From the NCBI GenBank assembly GCA_024345305.1, contig BRON01000005.1:868001-932000 (forward strand): a stretch of 64,000 nucleotides of DNA. Direction: 5' to 3'. Position numbers and translations under genes: made by a program. This DNA comes from Mrakia gelida. Its lineage: Eukaryota; Basidiomycota; Tremellomycetes; Cystofilobasidiales; Mrakiaceae. Below the pieces are notes generated by a model. That model searched no databases. It was not told where the DNA came from and saw only the letters and a list, made by a program, of their open reading frames with translations. Each line of letters begins with the position of its first letter. Within the stretch, counting starts at the first letter, position 1. Positions 23,478 to 34,212 of this stretch are shown here, piece after piece.

Positions 23478-25450
23478 ATGTCCTCCTCCATCCTCCGACG
23501 AGCTGCTGCTCCTACCCTCCGGTCTGCCTCCTCCTCTGCTCGAGCTCCCGTCGGACGACGATTCGCTGCTCACGCCGTCGAGGTCAACCCCACCGCTCCT
23601 TGGAACCCTAAGGGAGATCTCAGCTGGGTGAGTGATTCCGCTAGAATATTTGATCTCGTTTGAGCTTGTGCTGACCTCGCTGCTTTGCTTCTACAGGCCC
23701 TTCCTGCTGGTGCCGTGTTCATTCCTTTGGTGAGTCTGCGTCGTCCGAGCTCTTTTTCCTTCTTGGTTGCGAGGGTGCTTCTCGTCTCGCTTGGAGGGAA
23801 ACTTTTCGGGCCTGGGGCGAGGGGTGGATGTAGGAGCTTCCGGGCTCTCGAGTACGTGCTCTCTTGCTGCTAGGGAGATGAGAGGAGGGCGAGGAGCGGA
23901 AGGAGTTGAAGGGATGGGAGGAAGGGATGAGGTCAACGTCTCGAACACCCGACCTTCTCCTTCCTCCCTATTCGAGTCTATCCAAACCACAAAGCCGCAC
24001 TCGATGATGCGATGTGAGACTATACTCTCGCATCAACGTACTCGTTTGAGCGAACAGATGGGACGAAGGAGGGGAGACTCGCCTTTCGCTCTCTCAACCG
24101 CCCTCCTTCCGATTCGACGGATGAGCTCTTCTTTCCCATCTCGTTCAACCTCTCCCTCTCCTTCGAAGCCCTCAAGCGCTCGCTGACCCATCCTCTGATC
24201 CTCTTATCTCTCCATAGATCGCCTACTACAGTACGTCTCCTCTCACCATCTCCCATTCCTTCCCCTTCTCCTCTCAACCCACACCCGGATCGATCCGACC
24301 TTTGGATCTTCTACCGTCTTCCTCTCTCGCTCCCTCCGCCCTCCCTAATCTTCAAGCTCGCTGACTCTCCCTCTCCCCTCTCCCCTCTCCCATCTTTCCC
24401 TTCCTTCTTTCGCTCTTTCCTCCCTCCCCACCTCTCAGCCAACGAGCTCTACCACTCCTCCCTCTTCTCCTCCGACGCCCACGGTGGACACGGAGACCAC
24501 CACGTCGATGCCTCGCACGCTGAGGTCGCTCACACCGACAACACCTTCACCAAGGGAACCCCCAAGAACGCTCAGAAGGCTCAGGTCGCGGATGAGGCTC
24601 CTGCGGATAACGCGGAGGAGGTCGAGGCTGCTGAGCCTAGGAGCGAGAAGGGACCGGATGAGAAGACTGTTGTGAGCATGGATTCCTTTCCTTATGCCTC
24701 TCTGTCTTGGTTTTTGGGATGTGGGTGCGGTCGAGACCGAGGGATGAGGTTGGTGGTAGGCTGGGAGAAGGGCTGAGGCGATGAGTTGGGCGGGACTTCG
24801 AGAGAAGGGCTGGGAGAAGGGAGAGCGAGCTCGAGTCTGAACTCGAACTCGTCTCGTCTCGTCTCGCTTCCACTCTTCACCACACATACCCTCCACACCC
24901 TCTACCTCTCCTCTCCAACGAAGTGAAACGGTGAACTGATCCCAAGCTCTCTGCGTATGCATCTCTTGCGGAAACGTCTCCCCGTCCTCGCTGCAGCTCT
25001 CGGACCACAACGAATCTTCGGATCCCGTAGCGGAGAAGAGCCCCGAGCAGGCTGCCGGACAAGCTGCTCCCAAGTCGGTGACGGAGACCTCTGCTGAGAA
25101 GAAGGAGGCTGCTCCTGTTGAGGAGAAGGAGGAGAAGAAGGAGGCCGCTCCCGTCGAGGAGGAGGAAAAGAAGGCTGATGAGCCTGAGGTTGACGACAAG
25201 GAGGTCCAGGCTTCGACTGCTCAGGCTTTGGTGCGTGGTCGTCACACTTAGACTTCCTTGGGACATCAGGGTTGTGGGAGTCGATGGACGTTGAGGGCTT
25301 GGGAACGAAACGAAACGAACGCACGAGGCTAGGCTGACTTCGCCCCCCTTCTTCCTTGTCTTGCTTCGCTTCGCGCTTTGGAGGAGTAAACAGGAATCCG
25401 ACGGAGATCCTTTGGCCGCTAAGGCTCACGAGGAGGAGTCTAGCTCGTAG
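23478..25450 (+). CDS. Probable mitochondrial membrane protein with acidic repeat tail
   Basis: Six exons. The N-terminus MSSSILRRAAAPTLRSASSSARAP is an Arg/Ala/Ser-rich, acid-poor presequence typical of mitochondrial import. It is followed by NPKGDLSWALPAGAVFIPLIAYY, a single hydrophobic segment assembled across three exons, then TNELYHSSLFSSDAHGGHGD. The rest is highly acidic with Ala/Glu/Lys repeats (KKEAAPVEEKEEKKEAAPVE), likely disordered. The third intron is about 480 nt; the fourth (from 24674) is about 340 nt and carries inverted repeats. The stop is at 25448-25450 after KAHEEESSS. The family is not recognised. The short membrane anchor plus charged tail would suit a small inner-membrane or import-associated protein, but no function is claimed. 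Confidence 0.8.
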
Positions 25451-25797
25451 ATTAGACGTGCGAGATCTGGTTGGGAGGGACGTATATAGGTTTCAAGGGG
25501 GGGACGACGAGACGAGACGCGATGTCGATTTTTGGTTTTCTTGTTGCTGGTTTGCTCGCGCGCTCTCTCTCGAAAGACCAGACTCATCAACTCTCCGTAG
25601 AGATGTAGAAAAGCGAGCTTTCGACTCTGGGAACATTTTCTTCACCCACCGGCAAGCGGTCTCTTGAACCCGCCCGACCGAACCCCTCAACTCGTTTTCC
25701 CCCTCACCTCGTGCTGCTTTCCCCCCTCCCTCCTCTCTTTCTCCCCCTTCTCTCCTCCCTCCCTCCCAACCCTCGTCGCCCTCAACCACCACCATCA
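25451..25797. promoter_or_regulatory. Promoter of the FLVCR-like MFS gene
   Basis: About 350 bp; the 130 bases before the start codon are almost entirely C/T on the + strand. No coding signal. Confidence 0.45.
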
Positions 25798-28761
25798 ATG
25801 CTCTCCCCCTCCTCCTCCCACTTCTCTGATCTCGACCACAAGGACGCGTCTCTCTCCCAGGTGGAGAAAGACCACCCCCTCCAGAACAAACAACCTTCGA
25901 ACCAACTTCCCTCCCAAACGACCTACCCTCCTCCCTCACTCGTCCTCCCCTCCCTCTCCCAAACCGGTCAAGCGGGCGAAACGACGATCCCCGTGGTGTA
26001 CAGACTGTATAAGAGACGGTGGACTGGGTTGGGGATTATTGTACGTAGCGAATCAAAGCGGGAAGGGGGAAGGAGAGGGTGAGCTTGGGAACAACGAGAG
26101 CTGACGGACGGGTTTGCGTTTGTTACAGTTCCTGGTGAATTTCTTGAACGCTATGAACGCTTTTTGGTGAGTGCGCTTTCGATTTGTTTTCTTGGGGAGG
26201 GGTGGAGGAAGAGAGGAGCGGAGGGAGGGAGCGAGAGGAGGAAGAGGGAGAAGGGAGGATCTTGCGAGCTCGGAGGGAGGGAGGGGAGAGATAACGAAGC
26301 TCCTCCCTCAAAACAGCGAGGGAGAGAGAGAGCCGATATGAGGATTCTGCGAGCGAGTTCGCATCTTTCTTGTAGGGAGGATGGACTGGCAGAGAGCGAG
26401 CGAGCCTGAAGGATTGCAATGGATGAATCGAGAAGACTGAGGGAGAAGAAGAAGAAGGAAGGGGGAGGCTTCGTTGAGCTTCGAGGTGGGTCGACCGAGC
26501 TTCGAGAGCTGACTTGCTGGGATTCGTATGCTTTTGGGTATGGCTAGGTTCACTGCTATAGCTTCTTCGACTGCTACGCACTTCAACGTCTCGCCTACGA
26601 AGGTTTCTTGGTGAGTCTCTGATCTTTCCTCCCGTTCTCGCAGTCTCGAAACGCGTCTCACCTCTCCTCCCCTCCCCCCCATCCCCTCCTTCACCTTCGC
26701 TTTCTCGCGTTGACAGGCTCGTCAACATCACCAACCTCTTCTTCCTCGTCACAACCGTCGCTGTCCCTACTCTCGTTCAACGGTACAACCCTCGCAAGAC
26801 CGTCATCGGAGCTTCGATCCTGCTCGTGGTTTCAGGTTGGATTCGGTACGCTTCGACGGCTCCTGGTCTCTCGGGAGGGGAGAAGGCTTGGGGGGTGTTG
26901 TTGGCATCGCAGGTGCTGGTGGGGTTGAGTCAACCTTTCACGCTTTGTATTGGGAGTGAGTGGATTTTTCTGGATTTGGGTGGAGTTTGAGGGAGGGACG
27001 GGAGACGCGTCGAACAGGGGAGGGTGAGGAGAGGGGAGGAGAGGTCGGGTTGCTGCCTCCTCCTTCGTTTGTGCTGCAAACTAATTCTCCGTTCTCTCTC
27101 TCTCGGTGTTGGTAGGTAAATACTCGGAGCTTTGGTTCGATCTGAAGGGGAGGACGACGGCGACGATGCTGCTGACGCTCGGCCTGCCGTGAGTTTCTCT
27201 CTTTCGCCTCTCCCTTCTCTTCTCGTCGCGTTTTCATCCTTCTGACTTCCTGATTCGCCATTTTCACAGTCTCGGAATCGCCATCGGACAAGTCATCTCC
27301 CCCATCATCGTCACAGATCCTTCGCTTCTCCCTCGTTCGGTTCGTCTGTCCTCTCGTCGCTCGTCTTTCTCTCATCTCACCTGCCCACCCCCCAACTCGA
27401 CTAACACCTTTTCCCTCCCTCTCTTACACCCTCTCACAGATCCTCATCCTAGCCATCATCAACACCCTCTCCCTCTTTTCCTTCTTCATCCCCTCCGCTC
27501 CCCCCACCCCGCCAACCTTCTCCGCCCTCCTCCCACCAACCTCCTTCTCCGACACCCTTCGCCTCCTCGTAGGCAAATCGACCCTCGTCGACCAGAAGAT
27601 CGAGGAAGACGCTGAGGCGGGTCGAACGGAGACGGGAAGCTTGGGAAGTGGGAGCAGCGTTCGAAGAACGAAGATGACGCGAAGCGAGTTGAAGGATTTC
27701 TGGATCTTGATCGCTTTGTTTGGGGTGTTGGTGGGAGCTTTTTCGGCTTTTACCACGGAAGTCAATGGTCTCTTCGTAAGTCGCTACTTCTTCCTTAACT
27801 CTCACTTCACTTCTCTTCTCGTGAAACCTCTTTCGCGCTCGAAAACGCCGCGAAGTTTCGCTGACCCTCCTCCCCTCCCCCCCCCCCCCTCCCACACCCA
27901 CCCACCACCCACCCCCGCCCGCCCTCCCACAGGTCCCCCACGGCTACAGCGTTAACGCAGCAGGGAACATGTCCGCCGGCTTGATCATCACAGGTCTCAT
28001 CACCGCCATCGTTTCCGCTCCTCTGTTCGATCGAATCCTCACCCACCATCTCGCTCTCGCCGCTAAGGTCCTCATCCCCATTTCGGCAGGGATGTTCATG
28101 GCGCTGATCTGGGTGATCAAGGCGGAAAATGTGGTTCCGATCGTGGTGGTGCTTTGTGTGTTGGGGGGGAGTTTGTTTGTGTGAGTTCGAGAGAGGAGGG
28201 AGGGGGGGGGGGGGGAGGGGAGGGGAGGGGACGCGTTGAGGTTGAGCTGAGATGAGTTATGGATTGCTGACGCTCGTTTCTCTTCATCTTGGTGGGACCG
28301 AATAGACTCCTCGCCGTCGGACTGGAACTGGCCGCAGAGGTGACTCGTCAACCCGAGGCCTCCTCCTCAGCGCTGTTCTTCGCGTCCAACCTCTTCGCTT
28401 TCATCTCTATCGTTGGTGAGTCCCGTCCTTTCTTTTCCTTTCCTTCCCATCGCACTCGCCCTACCCAAACACCCTTCCTTCTACCTCTCTTCCACCCGCT
28501 CAATCCCTCTCGCGCACTGACGCCTCCCTCTTCGCTCTCATCTTCGCGTTCGTTACAGTCATGGACGCCCTCCGAGCAGGATCCAACGCTTCTCCACCCA
28601 ACAACATGCGCAAATCGCTCATCTTCATCGCTGCGTGCGCCGTCTTCTGCGCCGTCATCGTCTGGGGACTGGATGGGAAGCAGAGGAGGTCAGAGCAGGA
28701 TAGAGAGAAGGTCGCGGTGGTCGAGGACACGGCCGTGACGTCGAACGAGCCTCGTCCGTAG
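25798..28761 (+). CDS. MFS transporter of the FLVCR/SLC49 (Mfsd7) type
   Basis: About eleven exons. A 70-residue Ser/Pro-rich N-terminus precedes YKRRWTGLGIIVFLVNFLNA, the helix-1 signature of FLVCR/Mfsd7/DIRC2-like proteins. Next come SWLVNITNLFFLVTTVAVPT, RYNPRKTVIGASILLVVSGW, IRYASTA and GLSQPFTLCIGSKYSELWF. After a basic cytoplasmic loop (GSSVRRTKMTRSELKDFW) the second half contains NAAGNMSAGLIITGLITAIV and DRILTHHLALAAKVLIP. The protein ends with a hydrophilic tail, TAVTSNEPRP, before TAG at 28759-28761. Animal relatives move haem or choline across plasma or organelle membranes; the fungal substrate is unknown. Two neighbouring introns contain long homopolymer runs (C13 and G14). Confidence 0.85.
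27877..27889. repeat. Poly(C) run, 13 nt, intronic
   Basis: Uninterrupted C run just upstream of the acceptor of an intron of the FLVCR-like gene, inside its polypyrimidine tract. Confidence 0.9.
28202..28215. repeat. Poly(G) run, 14 nt, intronic
   Basis: Uninterrupted G run about 20 nt after the donor of the next intron of the same gene. Its polarity is opposite to the C run one exon upstream, so the two could pair in the pre-mRNA and loop out the exon between them. Confidence 0.9.
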
Positions 28762-29225
28762 ACGGATTCTCTCCTCTTCCCTTTCATCTTCTCTGTTTTC
28801 ATTGCTGTCTTCTTTCCCTTGTTATCTTTCTCCCTTGTCTACGTGCTCCTTTTGCTTGTTAGCGGATCTGTTTTTGCTGTCTCTCTTCTCTCGTTCGTCG
28901 CGCCTTCACGTCCTGTTCCGTCCTTCCCTTTTCTCACCCGTTCTTTTTACCCCCCTTCCCTTCCCTTCCTTTCCACCCTCTGCGTCGGTTCGATACCCTC
29001 CTTCACCCTCTCTCGCCTTACTCACTTAATCTAAATCTAATCCTTGGTCTTCTTTTTTGCTTGTGCTCGCTTTACGACGGACGAAGTCTCGATGAAACGC
29101 GTTTCGCCCTTTCTTTCTCGAGCAGGCCGAGGCGAGGCGAGAAAGTGGGTAGAGTAGAGAAAGAGGTCCAGGTGGATAGCAGAGTGTATAAGAGAGTAGC
29201 GATGAACGAACTGGTCTAGTCTAAC
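28762..29225. other. Convergent intergenic region
   Basis: Pyrimidine-rich 3' flank of the transporter gene followed by the 3' flank of the NYN gene. No coding or repeat feature stands out. Confidence 0.4.
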
Positions 29226-31210
29226 CTAAAAGGGCTGAGAGGTCGAGTCGTCTTGAGATTGTTGATCCTCCAAGTCGTCTAGCCGTGCTTGCTCGGGCAA
29301 GCCGTTCGTGAGATCCGATGGAGTCGAGGTATCTCGCTCAGACGATCTTGAGACTCGTTGCGAACTGGCTGGAAAAGAACGAAGCGAGATTGCGGTGAGG
29401 TCAGCGGGGAGGAAGAAGAAGAAGAGGGAACGTCTTCGACGTCGAAGATGAGACGACTCACCGGTCCTCGAGTCTGCGAAACGAAAGAGAGGGAGAGTTC
29501 GGGAGGTGAGCTTCAACTGGGATGAAGAGTACGCACATGAGAGGATTTGGTAGGCTCACCTCAGCGAACCAAGAGCCGGAGTTGAGGAAGCGAGGCGAAA
29601 AGGGTTTTCGTCGCGTCCAGTCGATCCGTTTCGTTCGTACGCTCGCTCGTTGGATGTTGGAGGTGAGGGGTCGAAGGAACGGAGAGGCTACCCTACGATG
29701 ACTGAGATCGAAGGTATTGGAGGAAGCTCATCGTGGGGAGAGGACGACGCCGACCAGGGACCTGGAATTTTGAAAGGAAGAAGTGATGCCGCGTATCTTC
29801 TTCCTGGAGGTCGTTCAGGAGAGACTGATGGTTACAGGAAAGATGTCAAAAAGACGAGGAGGTGAGCCGAGAAAAGGAGGGTGTAGTGGTCGGTGGTCGT
29901 TGAGTTTTTCGACTCACCCTGACGATAGCCCAAGCCTGTTTCGTCTCCAACCCTCTCTTCCGAGGCTCCTTCTCTCGCTCAGTCCTGATCGCTTGGTACG
30001 CGGTTATCCAACGCTGGCGGTCATCCTCCTCTGCGAGGTTCAGGTCGAGTTCGAGATCCACGTCGAGTGCCGCCGAAAGAGCTCGGAGGTCGTAGATGTC
30101 GTCGACGGAGGTGGAAGAGAGGAGAAGGCTCGTGCTTGAGACGATGTTCGTTTGGTCCTTGGGGATTAGGTAACGAAAGAGGGATCGTTGGGTCACGATG
30201 ATGATTCGGTGTCCTCTGAAAGCAGGAAGGAGGCGAAGAAGTGGGTCAGCCGAAGGTTGGAAACGACGCGTGGAAACGAGGCGGGAAGAACCTTTGGGAA
30301 AGCATGTGGAGAGGGTAGGAGAAGTCGGAGTCGCCGGATCTGGGAAGGAGAGCAAAAGGGATGAGGAGAGTTCAGCTATGGCGACAAGGACAGTGGGAGA
30401 AACGAACGAGAGGAGAACGAACACGAGGACGAGCGTCGATTCTGGGAACTCTGCGGCGAAGGAAAACATGTCTGCAGATATCAAATCTGATGGAGGAGGG
30501 GTCAGTATAGATCGTGATGACGTTGTTCAAGCTTTGACAGTCGAACGAACGATCTGCGACACTGCATAGGAAGAAGACGAAGACGCGTCGGTCAGTTCGA
30601 GGAGCTGAGAATCATGGGTCAACGAGAGACGGACTCACTCCTTCCTGCCACCAGCCGAGAACCTAACAACATGGACTCCCGAATCCTCGAGAATGTCGAT
30701 GGATTGTTTCGTACTGTGCTTGTCTGAGCACGCGAGGAAGTCAAGACGGTCGTCAGGACGCTGTGGGCTTCGAATCTTCGTCGTTCAGCTCGACTGGACT
30801 GACCTTCGTAGATTTTGATGAAACTAAGAGGACCTCCAGCTATCCGTCTAAGCTCATTCAGGAATCTCAGAGACTTGAGAGGTTTGTACCTTCCACAGTT
30901 CTCTAAGAAAACGAAAGAAACGAAGGAGGGAGGGAGGAAGGAAGTGTGAGCTCGAGCTCTGCAAAAGTTCCTCGAGCGTTTGGGACCGAAGCAGGCAGAG
31001 AAGTTGATGCGACTGCGTACCTGAATCCCAAAAGATCCCGACTCTATGATGAGGTGAGTCGTGGGACAGATCCTGACGAGGTAGCGGCGAGACCCAGGGC
31101 GAGGAAGAGTTGAGGAAGGAAGGAGGAGGAGGGAGGGAAGAGGACGTCGAGGAGGAAGAGGTAGGATGGATCGCTAGGGGCCTAGTGAGTCTCGAGACAT
31201 TCTTGAGCAT
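29226..31210 (-). CDS. NYN-domain (PIN-like RNase) protein, copy A
   Basis: Multi-exon gene starting MLKNVSRLTRPLAIH at 31208-31210 and ending QDDSTSQPF. The NYN fold is spread over small exons: RVGIFWDSENCGRYKPLKSL with the first catalytic-type Asp, PLSFIKIYE, a DKHSTKQSIDILEDSGVHVV stretch, FSAGGRKE, DLISADMFSFAAEFPES, SGDSDFSYPLHMLSQRGH with the second acidic cluster, and IIIVTQRSLFRYL. NYN proteins are metal-dependent nucleases of the PIN superfamily acting on RNA. The two acidic motifs (WDSEN and SGDSDF) are intact, so activity is plausible. A Glu/Arg-rich C-terminal region (EREKEPRKRGLETKQAW) follows. The gene is head-to-head with a paralogue starting at 31459. The exact exons between 29480 and 29940 are less certain. 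Confidence 0.85.
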
Positions 31211-31458
31211 CGACCAACGGGGGAGGAAGACGAAAGGAGAAGATCTGTGAAGTTTTTTTTCTACCGAAACGAGCAGGCGGTCGATGTTGGAGGAGTCCGA
31301 CGAAGCTCAACTTTCGATCGGACTTGCCAACGACTTCGACCTGCTCTCCTCCCCCTTTTTTTCCATCACCCAACTTCGATCCCTCGCCTTCGTGCTTCCT
31401 CGCCTTCGTCTCTTCGCCTTACTCTACACCTGGACTGGATCCCCGTCGCGCAACGAAT
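31211..31458. promoter_or_regulatory. 248-bp bidirectional promoter of the NYN pair
   Basis: Shared upstream region of two diverging paralogues whose first codons are near-identical (MLKNVSR on both sides). The duplicated coding sequence therefore begins directly at both borders. It includes a run of T residues near 31251 and a pyrimidine-rich block toward the + gene. Confidence 0.6.
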
Positions 31459-33381
31459 GCTGAAGAACGTGTCGAGGGTGACTCGTCCGCTCGCCCATTC
31501 TTCCTTCCCTTCCTTGCGAACTCACAAGGCCAACTCGGATCATGACCCTTCTCGTAGAGTTGGAGTCTTCTGGGATTCAGGTTAGCCCTTTCTTGTTTCG
31601 CACTGGCCGGCTGGAATCTGTTTAGGGCTCCTTTGGGCCTACAGAGCGAGTCGAAACCAGCGCACCTCCTTCTCGTGAGCTCGAAGCTGACTTTTCCCTT
31701 CGCTTCCCCCTTTTGTTTCCTGCTCCTCCCCTCCCCTTCCCCCAGAGAACACCGGTAGATTTAGAGACGCCTTGGACTGTCTCATATTCCTCAGTGAAGT
31801 CAAGAAGCGAGTCAACAGACCTATCAATTTTGTCAGGATGTACGAAGGTGAGACGACGGAGTTCGTTCTTTCTTCGCATCTCCTCGTCCTGACCAGCTTT
31901 CGCTTCGCATATTTCAGATATCGGGGTTGACACCTTGGCGTCTCAGTATCTATCGGCCTCGGGTGTAGATTGCATCAGGTTCAGTGCTGAAGGACGGAAG
32001 GAGTCAGTCCTTCCATCCTGTCTTTCGTTCAAACCGCGTCCCATCCCTTCTTTCCTAACTTCGCTTCCGCCCTTCTGCCAACTCAGGATCGCCGATCGTC
32101 AGCAACCTACGACCTCCTCGCCTTCTTTGTTCTCTGGGTCTCTAACCTCGCTTCGCCTCTTGGCTGCCACAGATCTCATCACCGGCGACATGTTCGCCTT
32201 CGCGTTCGAACATCCAGAATCTACGATCGTCGTCATGTGAGCCCAGCCTCTCTTTCGTATACTCGTACCTTCTGGCGTCCCAGATACTAACCAAACGTAC
32301 TTTATCTGCTCAGCACGAGGGACTCGGACTTTGGCTATCCGCTTCACCTCCTCGCCCAAAGGTTCGACTCGTCTCATCTCTCCTCCCTCGCACGAATTTC
32401 TCTCCTCCCCCAACTCTCTGACGTCTCGACATCTCCTTCTTCTTGAACTTTAGAGGCCACGAGATCATCCTCGTCTCCAGCACCCTCAGAGACACCTCCA
32501 GTACCGTCGTAACGGCGGCCTCGACTCACAACTTTCACTCCTCCGACGAAATCGCTCGCCCTATCCTGAACGCCAGCGAAGCGAGGAGACAGCGGCTGCT
32601 CAATCTCCATTTCATTCGGCAGAGAGTTGGACGAGGGAAGCCAGATTCAGTTCGGGTGAGTTCAAGGGATCGCGGCGTCGAGGTCGATATCTTCCCGACG
32701 CGTTTGCTCAACTCGCGCTAACATCGTCTCTCTCTTTCCTCTTTTCGATCTCCCCAGTACCCGAAGCTTGCAATCCTCAGCAGTAGTACGGCACGTCGCC
32801 CTCGAACAAGACCTGCCCCATCATCGCCTTCACCGAAGATTCCTTCGTTCCTCGTCGCGTCCTCGTCTGCTACCACTTCCCACGTCCTCCCGGCCCAGCC
32901 TTCTCCTCGACCACTTCGTCCCCCTCGGCCGGAAGTCCCATCCTTCCTTCTTCGACCGAGACCCGAACGCATCAAGAAGGTCGGACGAACCGATTTCGAA
33001 CGGATCCCGAACCCTCATCCCTCATCGAAGAACTACGACGCCATCTTCGACAGCTTCTCCGCCCTCAAAGCAGCCAGCTCCAAGCCAAAATCTCCTCCTC
33101 CTCCAGCGCGCTTGATCCCCTCGCGCTTCGACATCAACGAGTCCTCCGATTCAACCCTCCCCTCCCCTTCCCCTCCACCCTCTCTTAGCTCGAAACTCCC
33201 GCTAGGAACCACTCCTCCCTTCCTCCTCAACCCCTCACGAACATCCAAACCTTCCGTCAACTTCAAACGTCCGGAAACCAACCCTCCCTCTCCTCCTTCG
33301 CCGCCGCCCCCTCCCTCTCGCTCGCCTTTCGCCTTCATCAAGAAGCTCATTCAACGTGCATATCCTCCCGGATCCTCTTAG
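31459..33381 (+). CDS. NYN-domain (PIN-like RNase) protein, copy B
   Basis: Starts MLKNVSRVTRPLAHSS. Exons follow the same plan as copy A, with the first intron splitting the same codon (FWDS/E). The motifs are RVGVFWDSENTGRFRDALDC, RPINFVRMYE, DCIRFSAEGRKEIADH, LITGDMFAFAFEHPESTIVV and SGDSDFGYPLHLLAQRGHEI. Both acidic motifs of the NYN active site are present. The tail is long, Pro/Ser-rich and basic, reaching a TAG at 33379-33381 after RAYPPGSS. Coding-like sequence in the same frame continues immediately past that TAG, so the annotated end may not be the natural one. Two short introns near 32000-32180 were resolved from phase and homology to copy A. Confidence 0.82.
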
Positions 33382-34024
33382 GGCCCTTCAGTAACGACCT
33401 CGCTTGGAACGCTCGTCCTCGAAGTCGGGATGGATGGAGCTGGGACGAGCGAGAGGTCGAGAGAGGACGGGCACGTCTCTCGCCGTCGGAACGATGGGGA
33501 AGTTGAGATGGGTTGGAGACGGCATCTGAAGACAGTTGCTGGGTTGGAGAGGTTGGTTGTGACGTGGGCGAAGGTGGAAGTCGTGGATGAACGAGCGTCC
33601 GTCGCGTGAGTGCGAAACGTCTGGCTCTTCGACTCGGTCGAACCGTTCTCGTCGTCTGACCCACTCGCTTTCGTTCTGGTTTGCGTTACAGGATCACGAT
33701 AGGTACCCACTCTAACTCCTTGCCTGTGTGGGTTTCTTCGACGAGAAGATCGACGCTCGAGTACGTACAAACCCTTCTTCGACAAGTTCTCGACGCGTCG
33801 TCACTCCACTGATTTGAACCCCTACGCTCTTCGCTTCTCACAGGATCAACGACATACCCAGCACCTTCGACATAAAATCAGGTTGGCTTCATTCGGGTCT
33901 TCGATCTCGTTCGTCTCGGCGAACTGAACTGACCTGAGCTCGTCTCGCCGTTTTTTCTCTGAAGCTGCCTCGAGTCGTCGCGATGGATGTCAACGCCGAA
34001 GTTGGAACGAGGTGGTCTTTTTAG
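33382..34024 (+). other. Coding-like continuation after the NYN-B stop
   Basis: The frame that ends at TAG 33379 stays open for about 75 more codons (for example LGTLVLEVGMDGAG and LERLVVTWAKVEVVDERASV). It then reaches a strong GTGAGT donor near 33608, a CTGAC branch and an acceptor near 33690. A further exon (ITIGTHSNSLPVW) and another near 33843 (INDIPSTFDIK) follow. A last segment reads LPRVVAMDVNAEVGTRWSF in one frame, but its phase does not match the preceding exon. This could be the true C-terminus behind an unrecognised intron that removes the TAG, a separate small gene, or a decayed tail. Confidence 0.4.
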
Positions 34025-34212
34025 TTTTTCGTGCGAATCTAGGTTATCAGCCATGGGACGAGATCTAAGCGTTGCCTTGAGAGTCGATTTAGCGTGCTAT
34101 CGGAAAGGCTCATGAAGAACTACCAACGCGCAACGCAAAATCGAACCGAACCTCCAATATCCTCCCTCTCCTCTCTCCACAGAGACTATCGATCCTCCTC
34201 CAGAGCCTCTAC

